Shown here piece by piece: positions 47,908 to 59,606 of a DNA stretch of 64,000 nucleotides. The notes under the pieces were generated by a model. It ran no database searches. It was not told where the DNA came from and worked only from the letters and a program-made list of their open reading frames with translations. Origin of the DNA: Cucumis sativus (lineage: Eukaryota > Streptophyta > Magnoliopsida > Cucurbitales > Cucurbitaceae); the NCBI RefSeq assembly GCF_000004075.3, contig NC_026657.2:10974001-11038000 (forward strand). The letters run 5' to 3'. The first letter of the stretch is position 1. Each line of letters starts with the position of its first letter. The position numbers and the translations under genes are program-made.

Positions 47908-48800
47908 TTTTGGGGACTATGTTTGGGGATTTGGTGTTTGTATTATAGGTGGTGAGAGAATGGGGAAATCGAACAGTTTGCTAAGAAAATGCCGAAATTT
48001 TCTGCACATCCATTCAAATGTCATTTTCATCAATTAACCACAATCAACAAACTCCCCCTCTCCAACCATGAGTATGAAGGATGAATAATATGTTTATGTA
48101 AGCAAAAAATCATGGTATATTTTCTTTTTCTTTACAAGTATGACTTAAGAATCAAATTCCATTCAGATCTTATCATCTTATACATTTAATTAATCATCAA
48201 CTAAATTCCTTTTTCGTCACCATTTTGTTTTTTAAAATTAAGTCTTCAAATACCACTTTTGTCCTTAGATTTAATTTCTTCTTTTTGTTATCCACATTTT
48301 ACCAATAATTTAAAAACCAAATCAAAATTTAAAAACTAAAAAAAAATAGCTTTCAATAAGTTTTTTTTGTTTTTAAAATTTGGTTAAGAATTCAATTATT
48401 ATATTTAAAAAATATGTAAATTATAAAAAAAAAATGAAAATCAACTATGAGGAATGTTACCCTATTCATAAGAAAAGTATACCAATATTTAAAAAAAAAA
48501 TGTTAATAGGAATAGGGGAAGGAATAATGTTAGAATTTGTAGTTTATTAATTACTTCCTATTTTATTCTATGAAACTAAGGAATGGAATATTGTTTTTAT
48601 ATATTATTTTAATTTTTTTTTGTTTGTTTGTTTGATATTATTGGAACCATTCTTATCTTCACATCAATACACTCGAACATAATTATTTAACGATTGACAA
48701 CGCAAAAGATGAGATATGATTTGTTTACATTATGACCAAATTAAAAGCAAAGCACATAATGAAATTTTAATAATACAAAACCCAAAAGAGAAAAATTAAG

Positions 48801-48824
48801 TTTTTTTTTTTTTTTTTTTTTTTT
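48801..48824. repeat. T24 homopolymer
   Basis: Twenty-four consecutive T bases, preceded by AAGAGAAAAATTAAG. A T tract can be the tail of a reversed retroposon, but no element body was recognised beside it. Confidence 0.95.
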
Positions 48825-51800
48825 CTAAAGGCATGTAACATATCGTCTTTTCAAAATACTCATCTTATTTATTTAAAATAAATTTTGAGGTAATTTTAGA
48901 TGGAAATGTATACTTAACCTAATTTTGAGAGAAAAAAAGCAACAAGATCAAATAAATAACAAGCTTTGGACCGGACTATAAACACTAGAAAAAAAATGAT
49001 TAGTTACATGTAAAAGTCCAAATTAACTTGTTCGATCAAGACCTAGTGGAATAGCCAACCAAAGACACGTGTCTGGCACATATCCGGCTATTCAGAGCGA
49101 GCATCACCTAGGGCCAATATAGGTCTAAGGGAAGATCCTTCAATTTTGGTCATGACCAAAGCTAACTTTTACCTGTCAGAAAGTAGACACACACCTCTTG
49201 TACTAAAAAGCTTTATAGGATCAAAGCCTACTAATTATAAACTCTATCGAAACGATCTAGGTTCAAACTCTCTAGCTTCTATATTTTATCACTCTCTAAC
49301 GAAAACATTATAGAGTGTGGCCAACACTGGACAAAAATGTGCATATTTTCTCTTTTGAAAGCTACTTCTCCTCCCCTCCACACAAGTTCCATGTGAGTGT
49401 TACGTGAATGTCATGTTTTCCCTATTTAAATTTTCACATTGACAAAAATAATTATTCGATAACATTTGTCAATCAGAACACAGTTAGACACGTATAGTGG
49501 TCTATCTCGGATTATGATCTATTGTAGACAAACAATGATATATTGATATATTTGTGGTTATTGATTTTAGCGATTTTTTTCATTTAGAGTAATTTTTCTA
49601 AAAATTTAAATAATTCAAAGTGTTAATTACGGTAAGTAAGTATAGTTCAATTGACACATAAGTATGTCAACATGATTGACTACAAGATATGTTCATGAAC
49701 TTTCATGTTTCTATTATTGAATAAGCTCTCGAACTTGAAAAAAATTAATAATTAAAGCTCTAAAATTTAATTTTTATGTCTAAGTAATATTAAAAGGTGT
49801 CTAATAAGTAGTTGAAAGCTAGAGCATATGAAATTAGTGACATTTAAGAATCTTATAAAAGTTAAAAAGGACCCAAATGGATATTAAAAAAAAGTTTAAA
49901 GACTAAATTTATCATATTTAATCTAATTTAATGGAAAGAATATTTCAAAATAATTCTAAACATACATTAACAAATAATGTATCTTAAAACAAAGACGTTT
50001 CTTAACTCGAGTTTCAACCATTATAAATTTGTAACTAAGTTTTTAAATTACAATCTTAACTAAACAAAATGAATAGATCATCTTATTCTTAACTTAAGAA
50101 GAAGAAAAAAGTGTTTTTTACAATAAGTTTTTGTTTCTATGTATTTATATTAATTATTTGAGTGAAAAAACAACTTTGTTTTTATCCATTTCGTGATACA
50201 CGTGATTGTAAAAAAGGAGATTTGCCCGTGAAAACGTCTTCTCAAGAATACTTTCATAATTGAAACAATGGATTAATAATTACTCTACATTTAAAAAGTG
50301 ATTGGGAGAATTTTCTCTCATCGTTTTGCCCTCTTTTTTCTTTTTCACACATTTCTTTCTATTACTTCCATTCTCCTTCCCTGTTTATATCATTTCCTTC
50401 CTATCAATCATGAAAAAGTAAAAAGAAATTTAAATTGTCAAGCATGCACTTAGGTGGTTGTTTCTATCATTGATATTAGCTAATAGTGATAGTAATTTAT
50501 AACCGCTACCAATGACTACTACCAACTATAGTTTCAAATTTAAAAAAAAAAACTAAGAAGAAGCATTCGTAACGCTGACAAATAGAAAGTTGTCATTGAT
50601 AGTAGCTATATATCTATTAATGATAACTTTTAATTTGAGAAATAGTGGAAAAGTAAACATAAATTGCGTTTACACTCATTTTAATTATAATTAAAATCAA
50701 TTATTTTTCTTAAAAATATATGCTCCTCCTTAAGAGTAAGAAGCAATTTGATTGATAACTATTTATAATCAGCATACCCAAATGTTTATTAGAAGAAAGG
50801 ATGTAATGTAACAACTACCTCATTCACTCCACTAATATATCCAAAATCAAAAGAAATGGAGTACACGTACCACATCCTAATTTAAGATATAAATTAAAGT
50901 ACACTATAAGCTTATGGACATATTCTTTCTATTTGAAATAAATAAAAAGGTCAATTGGATATATATATGTGTGTGTATGTATTATGAGTGTGAGGAAATC
51001 ATATTATATGTATTAAAAACGTGTGGGGGCACATGCCTTTTCTTCCCCTTAAAATAAAAGGATAAACTTATATGTTTTTGTACTTTGAGATCTCATATCT
51101 CCCATTTCTATGATTTACATTCAAATAATTCTTTTTCCAATTTTAAAATTAAACAAAATTATTTCATTTCCTATCCATTTTATCAATATTGAATAATAAT
51201 TTTAGAAATAATAATTAAGTATATAGCAATATTTTTTTAAAAAAATACAAATATAATAAAGTTCATCAATGATAAACTAGACTATTGTGATTTATCAATA
51301 TAAACTTCTATCATAGACAGATCTTGAAAGTTTTGCTAAAATTTAATTACTATAATTACAACTATTCTTAAAAATATTGGTAATCATGAACTTTAATTTT
51401 TAAAGTTGAATACCATGCTCGTATAAATAGAAAAGAAGATGAAAAACTAAATTAATATCATACAATACATACACACTAAATTAATATCAAAAGAACAGTA
51501 TTCTATAGTATGGACCTAGATATACAACGGGCCAAAAAATTAAGAAAATGAATGTATCTTAACATTTTTTAAACACGTATGTTGTTGTGTTTAAAAATAA
51601 ATAATAACTCTTGGTTTTTGAATGAATGTTTTTGAGAGTCTAAATTTAAATTAGGTAAAGTTCCACATTAGTCTTTATCCAGATATATAATTATAATTTC
51701 TTCATTAAATGGTTGATCCCACGACGAAGGGACAAACAACCTTACACACACATATATAATTTTATTATGATTATTATTATTATAAAGAAAGACAAGTTCT

Positions 51801-52279
51801 ATTCCACTTAGATTTAATTAATGAATGATTAAAATGCATAAAACTAAGATTAGAGACATGTAAAGTATCATTTGTTTGAGTAATCCCCCATAAAGTTAAC
51901 CAAATAATTAGATTAATTAAAATAAACCAATACTCTCCACCTTACCTTACCGGTTGGCGGAATCTTCCTCAATCCTCACATTGAAAACATGACATATTTT
52001 TAAATAAAGAGAAGATTTTTTTTTTCTTTTTAGTTTCAAGAACTTTATAAATTTAATTTTATTAAAATTATGTAAAATATTTTTCAGAAATGTCATTTAT
52101 ATTTGAATTATTTTGATAAAAGAATGGATTAGAATAAAATTTGAAAATATTACAAAAACTTATTTGGAGCGAGTTTAAGTTATATTATTTTTAATAAAAA
52201 TAGTTATATATAAGTTTAATTATTTTTTGTAAGGGGGAAAATATAAAAAATAATTAGTTGACAAATGAATATAAGTTAT

Positions 52280-53070
52280 GGTGTTAATAAAGTAGATATT
52301 CTTTTAAATGAAAATTATTTACTTTTTCTAACCGACCAATAGAAAGCAATTGATTGAGTGGTTGGATAAAGCTTATTCGTAATAAGAAACATTTTCCTTT
52401 TATATCAAAATTACATATGTGTTCCAATTGATTCCTCAAGAACCCTTATTCTCTTTTTTTTTTTATATACATTTTTCATATTTACGTAACAATTTTTATT
52501 TTTTCTGAGTAATTTTGTTGTATGGAGAGTGTGAATAGTCTTGTTAAAATTTTATATTTTTGATAAATATATTTATTAATTTTCCAACCAACGACCAACA
52601 ATAAAATTATCACTAGTACCAAAACATATATATATAGCTACTTCCTAAAATATATAATTGCAATATGTAGAGCTTTTTTACTATTAATAATTAATTGTAT
52701 ATAAAAAAATGAAAATATACCAAAATTTATCAATGAGATGAGAAATTCTATTGTTGACCTATCGTATATACAATCTTCGATGTTAATAAAATGTATATTC
52801 TTTTATACGAAGATTATTTACTTTTTCTAACGGACCAACAAGTAGTTGACTCGTGGGTAATGCTTAATTGTAATATGATATATTTTCTTTTATATCAAAA
52901 TTACTTACTTTCTAATTGACTATAAAAAAAAATGTAACAAGTTGACCGGTGAGTAAGGCTTATTTTACCTATTGACTACTAAACAAACCTTTATTCTTCA
53001 TAAACGGTTCCTTTTTGACAATGAATATTATTTAACTTTCTGACCGACCACAAAGAATAAGATTCTTACT
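52280..53070. repeat. Diverged tandem duplication with about 500-base spacing
   Basis: About 140 bases at 52281-52425 recur at 52779-52919. Shared words include TGTTAATAAA, TATTCTTTTA, ATTATTTACTTTTTCTAAC, GACCAA and TTTTATATCAAAATTAC in the same order. A third, shorter and more decayed copy may lie at about 53010-53070 (TTATTTAACTTTCTGACCGACC). No coding potential. Confidence 0.65.
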
Positions 53071-53479
53071 CGTGATCATAAAAACAATCCAATCTAATTA
53101 GCTAAATAGATGTCTTTTATTATTTGTTATGCTTAATCCTTATATAGCTGTGTATCATTCTACCTCTCATTTAACTTCCATGTATGTGTCTTGAATATGT
53201 GAACTTTTTCGTATAGAAGGGAGTGAGATTCGAAGAGAATTTTCTAATTTCTAACTTTATCAATAAGAAATTATATTGTTGATAGGCTTCCTATGTTCTC
53301 CAATAAATATAATGATTAAATTTTGTTATATTTATAAATTATTTTTTAGATCGGGTGTAAATTGAGGTATAGTTTGTCACGTGATAATGATATAATATTC
53401 TTGCCATTGTTGTTAAAAAAAGAGAACAAAATAATAATTAAATTTTTTTTGATAAAGATGTAGGGATCAAAATGAAACA

Positions 53480-53489
53480 TATATAAATA
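53480..53489 (+). promoter_or_regulatory. Likely TATA box of the ATL gene
   Basis: TATATAAATA lies about 170 bases before the ATG at 53651. AGTCAAC follows at about 53514-53520 (TTGAC W-box core on the other strand), close to the expected transcription start. A CT-rich leader follows. Confidence 0.6.
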
Positions 53490-53650
53490 TAACAAAATCC
53501 TCAGCCCTCATTCAGTCAACTCTGGCGTCTGCTTCTTCTCCCATAGAGACAGAGCAAAGAAACCCCATAGAACTTTCCTCTTTCTTCTTCACTAAAAACC
53601 CTTCTTCTCTACTAACAATTCCCCCAACAATTCTTCTCTATCTCCAAACA

Positions 53651-54532
53651 ATGGAAGCTGCCATGGAAGATCCCAGTACCCCTTCTCCTTCGGGAATCAA
53701 AGATTTCGCCCTTAGCGGCAAGATTATGCTCAGTGCCATCATCATCCTCCTCTTCGTCGTCCTTCTCATCATTTGCCTTCACCTTTACGCCCGCTGGTAC
53801 GTTCTCCGTGCTCGCCGCCGTGGAAATCTCCGCCGTCGCAACCGTCTCGTCTTTTATTTCGAACCCGAAAACTCCTCTGCCCCACATGGCGCCGCTCTCT
53901 CCCAACATCGAGGCCTCGATTCCTCTGTTCTCAACTCTCTCCCTGTTTTCACTTTCTCTTCTAAATCCCATTCCGATCCCATCGATTGCGCTGTCTGCCT
54001 GTCTGAGTTTGAGGAGAATGAAAAGGGTCGTACACTTCCCAAATGTTCTCATAGTTTTCATATTGACTGCATCGATATGTGGTTTCACTCACACGCTACT
54101 TGCCCACTCTGTCGTTCACCGGTCGAGATGCCTACGGAGGCACCGGTGGAGGTTGAGATTTCCATGGAGGAACCAGTGATAGCTGAATCCGGTTCGAGTT
54201 CTTCTGGTTTTTGCGCTGAGTGCGATCGATCAGACAGGATGGCTCCTTCTTCCACCGGTTCTCGGTCGTTTAGGGCGCGACGAAAGCCGTCGGAAACGGG
54301 TGGAGTTTCGATTGAGATTCCGACGAGAAGGGAGGGGGAGTTTGCGTCTTCATTGTCGCCGACAACTCCGTCGTTTAAGTCGCCGATAAGTCGGGTGATG
54401 TCGTTGTCGTTCAAGATGATCATAGGTCTGGAGAGAAGAGGGGGGGCGTCACCGACGGGAAATGGAGTGGGATGCAGCTCCGGCAGCGGCGTGGAAGTGG
54501 ATATTGAAAAGGGAAAGGAGAGCGTTCAATGA
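53651..54532 (+). CDS. ATL-family RING-H2 finger E3 ubiquitin ligase
   Basis: Intronless frame of 293 residues, as in most ATL genes. One hydrophobic segment (about 24-47) is followed by a basic stretch (RARRRGNLRRRNR), typical of a membrane anchor with the RING facing the cytosol. The GLD motif is in RGLDSSVLNSLPVF (about 88-100). The RING-H2 ligands are C113, C116, C132, H134, H137, C140, C151 and C154, with the conserved aromatic W144 in CIDMWFHSH. The C-terminal half is Ser/Glu-rich and probably disordered, with a short basic block near MSLSFKMIIGLERR. ATL proteins transfer ubiquitin to targets, often in defence and carbon/nitrogen signalling (family knowledge). The first ATG (53651) follows a CT-rich leader; a second in-frame ATG is at codon 5. 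The substrate is unknown. Confidence 0.96.
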   Translation: MEAAMEDPSTPSPSGIKDFALSGKIMLSAIIILLFVVLLIICLHLYARWYVLRARRRGNLRRRNRLVFYFEPENSSAPHGAALSQHRGLDSSVLNSLPVFTFSSKSHSDPIDCAVCLSEFEENEKGRTLPKCSHSFHIDCIDMWFHSHATCPLCRSPVEMPTEAPVEVEISMEEPVIAESGSSSSGFCAECDRSDRMAPSSTGSRSFRARRKPSETGGVSIEIPTRREGEFASSLSPTTPSFKSPISRVMSLSFKMIIGLERRGGASPTGNGVGCSSGSGVEVDIEKGKESVQ

Positions 54533-56334
54533 AGAGGAAGTTGGAACTCGGAAATTGACTCAGCTGCTTGGAAGACAAGTCGGGTGAGTAGACTGAAGGG
54601 TCAAAAGTCCAACGTGGAAACTGTCAACTCCAATGGTGGAATGGTTAGTCAGATTAAGCAGACGTGGCAGTCGTGGTTTTCCCTTTTTTTTTTTTTAGTT
54701 TGTATTCTTTATGGAACGGAGATTGTGACATGTAGATATTGATGTCTTAATTATATATATATATTTTTTCCCTTCATATGCTAAAATAGGATATAAACTT
54801 CAGACCTCAAAAAACAATTGTAACTGAGTGAAGAAGCCTCCTATTCTAAAAATGGAGCATTCTTTTAAGTCACAAATCTTGGTTTATTTAAATTTATGGT
54901 AACTTGTTAGTCTAAAGCTCTAAAATAACTTCCTCCCTTTCATTAATATCTTTTTTTTGTTTGACTTTCTTTAAGAACAGTGTTAGAAGTATAGATATAA
55001 CTAAGTTTTCTTGCTTCTTATACAAATACAAATAACAGTTTTGTTTGGCAACCTAACTAAGGAAACTGACCTAACTATAATTTAGATTCCAACTAAATCT
55101 TTTATTCAATTAAAAAACAAGTTCTCTACGTAATACTATAATTTGAACTCTATACTATTTGAATAATTTTAATCCACTTACATCCCCATCTATTATTATT
55201 ATTAGCAAGATAAGCACTTTTAGTGGCCGCCGCCCCCACATTTCAGAATTGCTATTGCTTTCCTTTCTAATTTATATTCAAAACTGCTTTTATTTTGATT
55301 AGGAATTACAAAGGCCCCAGAATCAATAACCTTTTTTATATATATACTTTTGTTATTTGTTTTCTTATGCTTTCAATTATTTTTTTAAAAAAACATTATC
55401 TTCGGAATTTCGGATAAAAATTGAAATGTATTTATATGAGAGTCATATATATGGATCATTGTCGGACATATCCATGATGAGAGAAGTAATCAAAAGAACA
55501 ATCAGTCCAAGCAGGAAAAAGGCATGGGGAAACTGTTCAGCTCTACCACAACCAAAGAGAGAATGTTGAGGAAGTAGATGCATTATGACTAGGACTACCA
55601 CAACACGGACAACGAGAGGGCCTCAACACCTAAAGCCTGAAGGAAGCCAAATAGAAACTCCACCCCTTTTATATGTTACCCATTAAACTTCAAATAGAAC
55701 GCTCCTCTGTCAATATTTATAGTCGGCCTACGTTTTGGGCTTTCCGACCTCGGGCATTGGGCCGGATCCTATCAGCCCTTTTACAATGTTTTGGGCTTCC
55801 ATTTTTAGCCATTTTCCAAAGGGTAGTTTTGGGAAGTACTATTTACACTTTACATGTATAATCATTTTATTTTAACAATCAGTAAACTAAAATAAAATAA
55901 TTCTATATTTCCAAAGATCAGGTTTAACATTTTTATTTGACACACTTCAAAAAATTTAATAGAAATTCTTAAACCACTTATTCTAAGCTTAAACAAGAAA
56001 AATAGTTGGATGATGTTTGAATGATATAACAATGGTTTTTTTTTATGTGGAGAAGAGAGTATGGTTTTTTGTTTATTTTGGATACAAGAGACTAGAGAGT
56101 ATGAAATTAATAACTTAGAATGTATACCCACTTGAAAAGGGGAAGGCAATCAAGCTAAACAATTAAAATCATAAAAAGGTGAAAAAATTGAAGCACTAAA
56201 ATGATAAGATCTCATAAAGGAGGGAATAAAAAAGAAATTATTTATTCAAAATTTGGAATGTTTGGAGACTCTACACCGTACTCTAAGAGTAGCTTTTTAT
56301 ATAGTTTCTTCCTCTGTTTTTTCTTATAAAAATT
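54533..56334. other. Intergenic region between ATL and the pectinesterase gene
   Basis: The first 200 bases are the likely ATL 3' UTR. From about 55440 to 55860 the sequence is GC-richer and of higher complexity, with words such as CGGCCTACGTTTTGGGC and GCATTGGGCCGGATCC. A 70-codon frame there has no family resemblance, and the patch is probably a transposon or promoter relic. The last 95 bases are the pectinesterase 3' UTR. Confidence 0.5.
56241..56246 (-). terminator. Poly(A) signal of the pectinesterase gene
   Basis: AATAAA on the minus strand lies about 90 bases after the stop codon. Confidence 0.5.
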
Positions 56335-58209
56335 TTATACTGCCATCATGCCCGAAGTGTACGGAACGCCGGTGGGCTTGATCCAGGGATCTCCACGAAT
56401 AAATCTCGCAGCAGTGAAATCTAAGGCGTGTTCCATAGTGATCTTCTTAATTCCCTTCCACTTCACACGTTTATCCGTAGCTGCTCCTGGTCCCCTGTTA
56501 TTGATCTCTGCATAAAACAGAGTATTCAGAGCAAAATTTCCCGTCCATGGAAGCCACCCTTCAGGTTGAATCAAGTCATCAATTTGGGATTGCATTATGA
56601 TTGTTCTTGAATATTGCTTCCATGGCCGGCCCAGGAAAGCCTTGTTGATGTGGCGGATCGGGAAGAAGTCAGGGGCTGAGGAAATGGCACAATTTTGCAA
56701 GATTATGGCGGTTGGCTCTTTCCGTTGAGTTCGGCCCTGCGCGGTGACGATGCATTGTTGATTATCCATTGGCTTCCTCACTAGGATCTTGCAGTTTTGG
56801 AATACAACGGCGCCGTTTCCGAAGATGAAATCGATGGTTCCGGTGATGGTGCAGTCTCGGTAGAATTGACGGTGAGCGTGTGTGTAGAGAGTGTCTTGGT
56901 AACCGTCCATTTGACAATTGTAGAAGACTGACATGTCGGATTGAACTCGAAGTGCCACCGCCTGATGCTTTGCTGCTCCGGCAGAGTTCTCGAAGCCGAT
57001 GTCCTTCGCAATGAAGTTGCTTCCAATCACAGCTGTGAATACAAAACATTAAAATCACGGCTGTATCACAAATTAACCTAAAAACTTAATCTGTTTTCTT
57101 CTTCTTCTTATTATTATGTTAAATCAGGTAATGACTAATAATTTTAAGCCGGGAGTGAAGTAAATTTAATATATTATAGCGACTTAGAACTTACAAACGG
57201 TAGCGGTTTTGAAGGTGGGTGTTCCATCGATGTAGTTCTTCCCGGCTGTAATCTTAGTTTTAGTCGGACCATCTCCGATCATCATCACCCAAGTCATACT
57301 TTTCTCTACCATTACTTGTTCTTGATAAACCCCTGCCTTAACGTAAATCACAAACGTTTTATTGCTCTTCTTTGGGACATCATTTAAGGCTGCAGTCACA
57401 GTTTTGTACTTTCCACTTCCGTCTTTCGCCACCACGGCATCCGCCTTGATGTTGGCGCCGGTGGCTTGGAGAAGCCCCCGTCTGTCTCTGACCCACGACG
57501 GTTCTTCCCTTTGTTCATTAGATTCCTCCGTCATTAACCGTCGTCCAATTGCTGGGAGCCCAAAAGAGGTCAATATGGAAGTAACTTCACTCACCATTCC
57601 AAGCCCATTAATTGTCAATTCTTTCGACGTTTCCAACAATTTCGTCATCTTTTCCCCGGTATCGCCGGTGACATTTTCGAAGCCGTCTATGCAAGTTTCT
57701 TGATAAGTCAATGCGCCACTCAACCAAACCTTAAGATCTTCGATGTAATCATCGAGTTTCTGCATGTCGAAATTGTCTGTGATTCTTTGAAAGGAAATTA
57801 CGAGATCGTCAATTGCATAATCCATAAGCTCACCACAGGCGTCAAGAGCTTGTTTAGCCATTGGGTCAGAGGCGGCTTCTTTCAGAGTGGTGGAATTTCC
57901 AATGGCCCATTTGATTTCGTTGACGGCGACATTGAAACCAGCTTTGATTAGCTCACGTGGGTCGCTCGTGTTGGTTCCGGCCTCAGACAGAGCTTTCTCG
58001 CAGGTTTCTTGGTAGTCAGTGGGCTGACAGAGAGCCTTGACTGCTTTGGTGGAGGTCGAAATCTCGGCTGTGGCGGCACTGTCGCCACCACCGCTGGCGT
58101 TGGGGCTATTTCGATTGACACCGACTGCGACTGCAACTACCATGGCAACAAGAAACAAGGAAGATACACCGATGAGAGCAGCTTTCTTGTTCTTCCCTTG
58201 ATCAGACAT
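56335..58209 (-). CDS. Pectinesterase with N-terminal inhibitor domain (PMEI-PME, type I)
   Basis: Two exons, 57195-58209 and 56335-57032, with a 162-base intron and matching phase, giving 570 residues. A hydrophobic segment (about 10-31) serves as signal anchor. The PMEI domain (about 55-215) keeps the four cysteines C61, C70, C125 and C173. A basic processing motif RRLM (223-226) and a second basic site in RDRRGLL (241-247) separate it from the pectinesterase domain (about 255-565). That domain has Gln362, Gln384, catalytic Asp385 in GYQDTLY, Asp406 in GTIDFIFGN and Arg474 in LGRPW. The enzyme removes methyl groups from cell-wall homogalacturonan; the pro-domain keeps it inactive until it is cut in the Golgi (family knowledge). 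All active-site residues are present, so it should be active once processed. A TATA box lies about 155 bases upstream. Confidence 0.97.
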
Positions 58210-58364
58210 GTTTTTGTTTTACTTTTAGATTAGCAATTTGGGGGGTTTCTTTTTCAGTTTGTTTTTTTGTGTTTTTTGTTTTTGGTTTTTGGTTTATGTT
58301 GGTTAATGGAAAAAGGGAAGATAGAGAACTGGCTTTGAATTCTTTTGTTGGAGGAAATGGAGTG

Positions 58365-58374
58365 TATTTATATA
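58365..58374 (-). promoter_or_regulatory. Likely TATA box of the pectinesterase gene
   Basis: On the minus strand this reads TATATAAATA, about 155 bases before the start codon at 58209. Confidence 0.6.
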
Positions 58375-58585
58375 TGTGAAAGATTTGGGCAGAGATCCGA
58401 AATGACAGTTAATACCGTTGAGTTTGAACATTAAGAGCCAGTAAGCTTCTTTTTTTTTGACTTTTTCATCTGAATCATTTCCTCACTTTTACCTCTCTAA
58501 ATTTAGCTTCCTCCTAATGTTTACTAATCTTGAGATTTTATTTTATTTTATTTTATTCATTTACATATTTTTTTTCAATTTTGTG

Positions 58586-58604
58586 TATATATATATATAT
58601 ATAT
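58586..58604. repeat. (TA)n microsatellite
   Basis: About nine TA units, upstream of the pectinesterase promoter. Confidence 0.9.
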
Positions 58605-59606
58605 GACTAAACTTTTATAATTTAAATCTTAATTTTTCTTATTCTTAATTTTTCTTATTATCAATTTATACTTTCAACTATTTTGAAAATCAATGCACCC
58701 ATAATTTCAACTATTTGAAAATCGATCCATAATTTTAAATGATAAAACTATTTTGAAAATTAATGTATGAATAATTTTAAAAGATAATTGTAATAAACGG
58801 TATGGATTGCCTTTTAAAAATTTAGAAGTTTAATTAATTTAAATTATAAATTTTACACAATAATTATTTAATGTAACCAAATTTAAATTTATAATTTAAA
58901 TTAATACCATACAGTTTTTAAATATAATAATTCTTTCAAAATTTAATAAAAATTAGAATTAATTTTTTTTCTTCACTTTGAAAGATCTAGACTTCTAACC
59001 GACCAAGAATGTCCGAGTCATTCAAGCTAAACTTAAATCAACAAAAGTTGATTGAATTGAAAATATGGGAATTTGTATCCTTTTAACTTATATAAAAAAA
59101 ACAACATACAGGTACATATGTCCAATATTGTATTGATAAAAATAGTTGAATCTAAATAATTCTATAGTTAATCTTAGCACTATTTTGAATGTGCAACTAG
59201 TTGGATGATCATTATAACATATCATTGAACTTGTAAAGAGTTTGATATTACTACTTGCAAGGTAAGTTGCGTTGGACATTAATGCTGTTTGTGTCAAATA
59301 CATTCTGACAATAAAGTCAATTGAATCAAATCAAATACATAAAGATGAAAATAATTCAAACTTCCGACGTCTTGGTTGTAAGTATATATACTAACAAGTT
59401 GACGAAAACTAAAAATAAATAATAATAAAAAGAAAACGATACTACTTTCTTCCATTATTTCATGGCCAATGGATGTTCTGGCCTCTCTTCTTCCTTTTAT
59501 TTCTTTTCTTTTATCTTATTCTTATTCCTCATCCTCTCACATGTTTTATTAGATTTCTAACATCATCTTCTGATGAATGGTACCTGAAAAGTTTTGCTTT
59601 CAATTT

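Larger units (their letters stand above)
47908..53479. other. AT-rich intergenic region, no supported gene
   Basis: The first 150 bases are the epoxide hydrolase leader and promoter. A T24 tract lies at 48801-48824. A GC-richer patch at about 49020-49320 has the look of an old transposon fragment (for example ACACGTGTCTGGCAC, a word also found in G-box-like sites) but shows no ends. A degenerate duplication lies at 52280-53070. No protein-like frame is seen. Confidence 0.55.
58210..59606. other. Pectinesterase promoter and intergenic sequence
   Basis: It holds the T-rich pectinesterase leader (58210-58335), its TATA box (58365-58374), a TA repeat (58586-58604), AT-rich sequence without genes, and at the end the 3' UTR of the IBR3-like gene with minus-strand AATAAA words at 59496-59501 and 59545-59550. 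Confidence 0.55.

Noticed and set aside
49020-49320. tRNA-derived SINE suggested by a GGTTCAAACTC word
   Set aside because: No A-box at the right distance, no tail and no target duplication found; one B-box-like word is not enough.
53612-54179. Long frames on the other strand and frame of the ATL gene
   Set aside because: Shadows of the GC-richer ATL coding sequence; the ATL frame has a complete RING-H2 and GLD motif.
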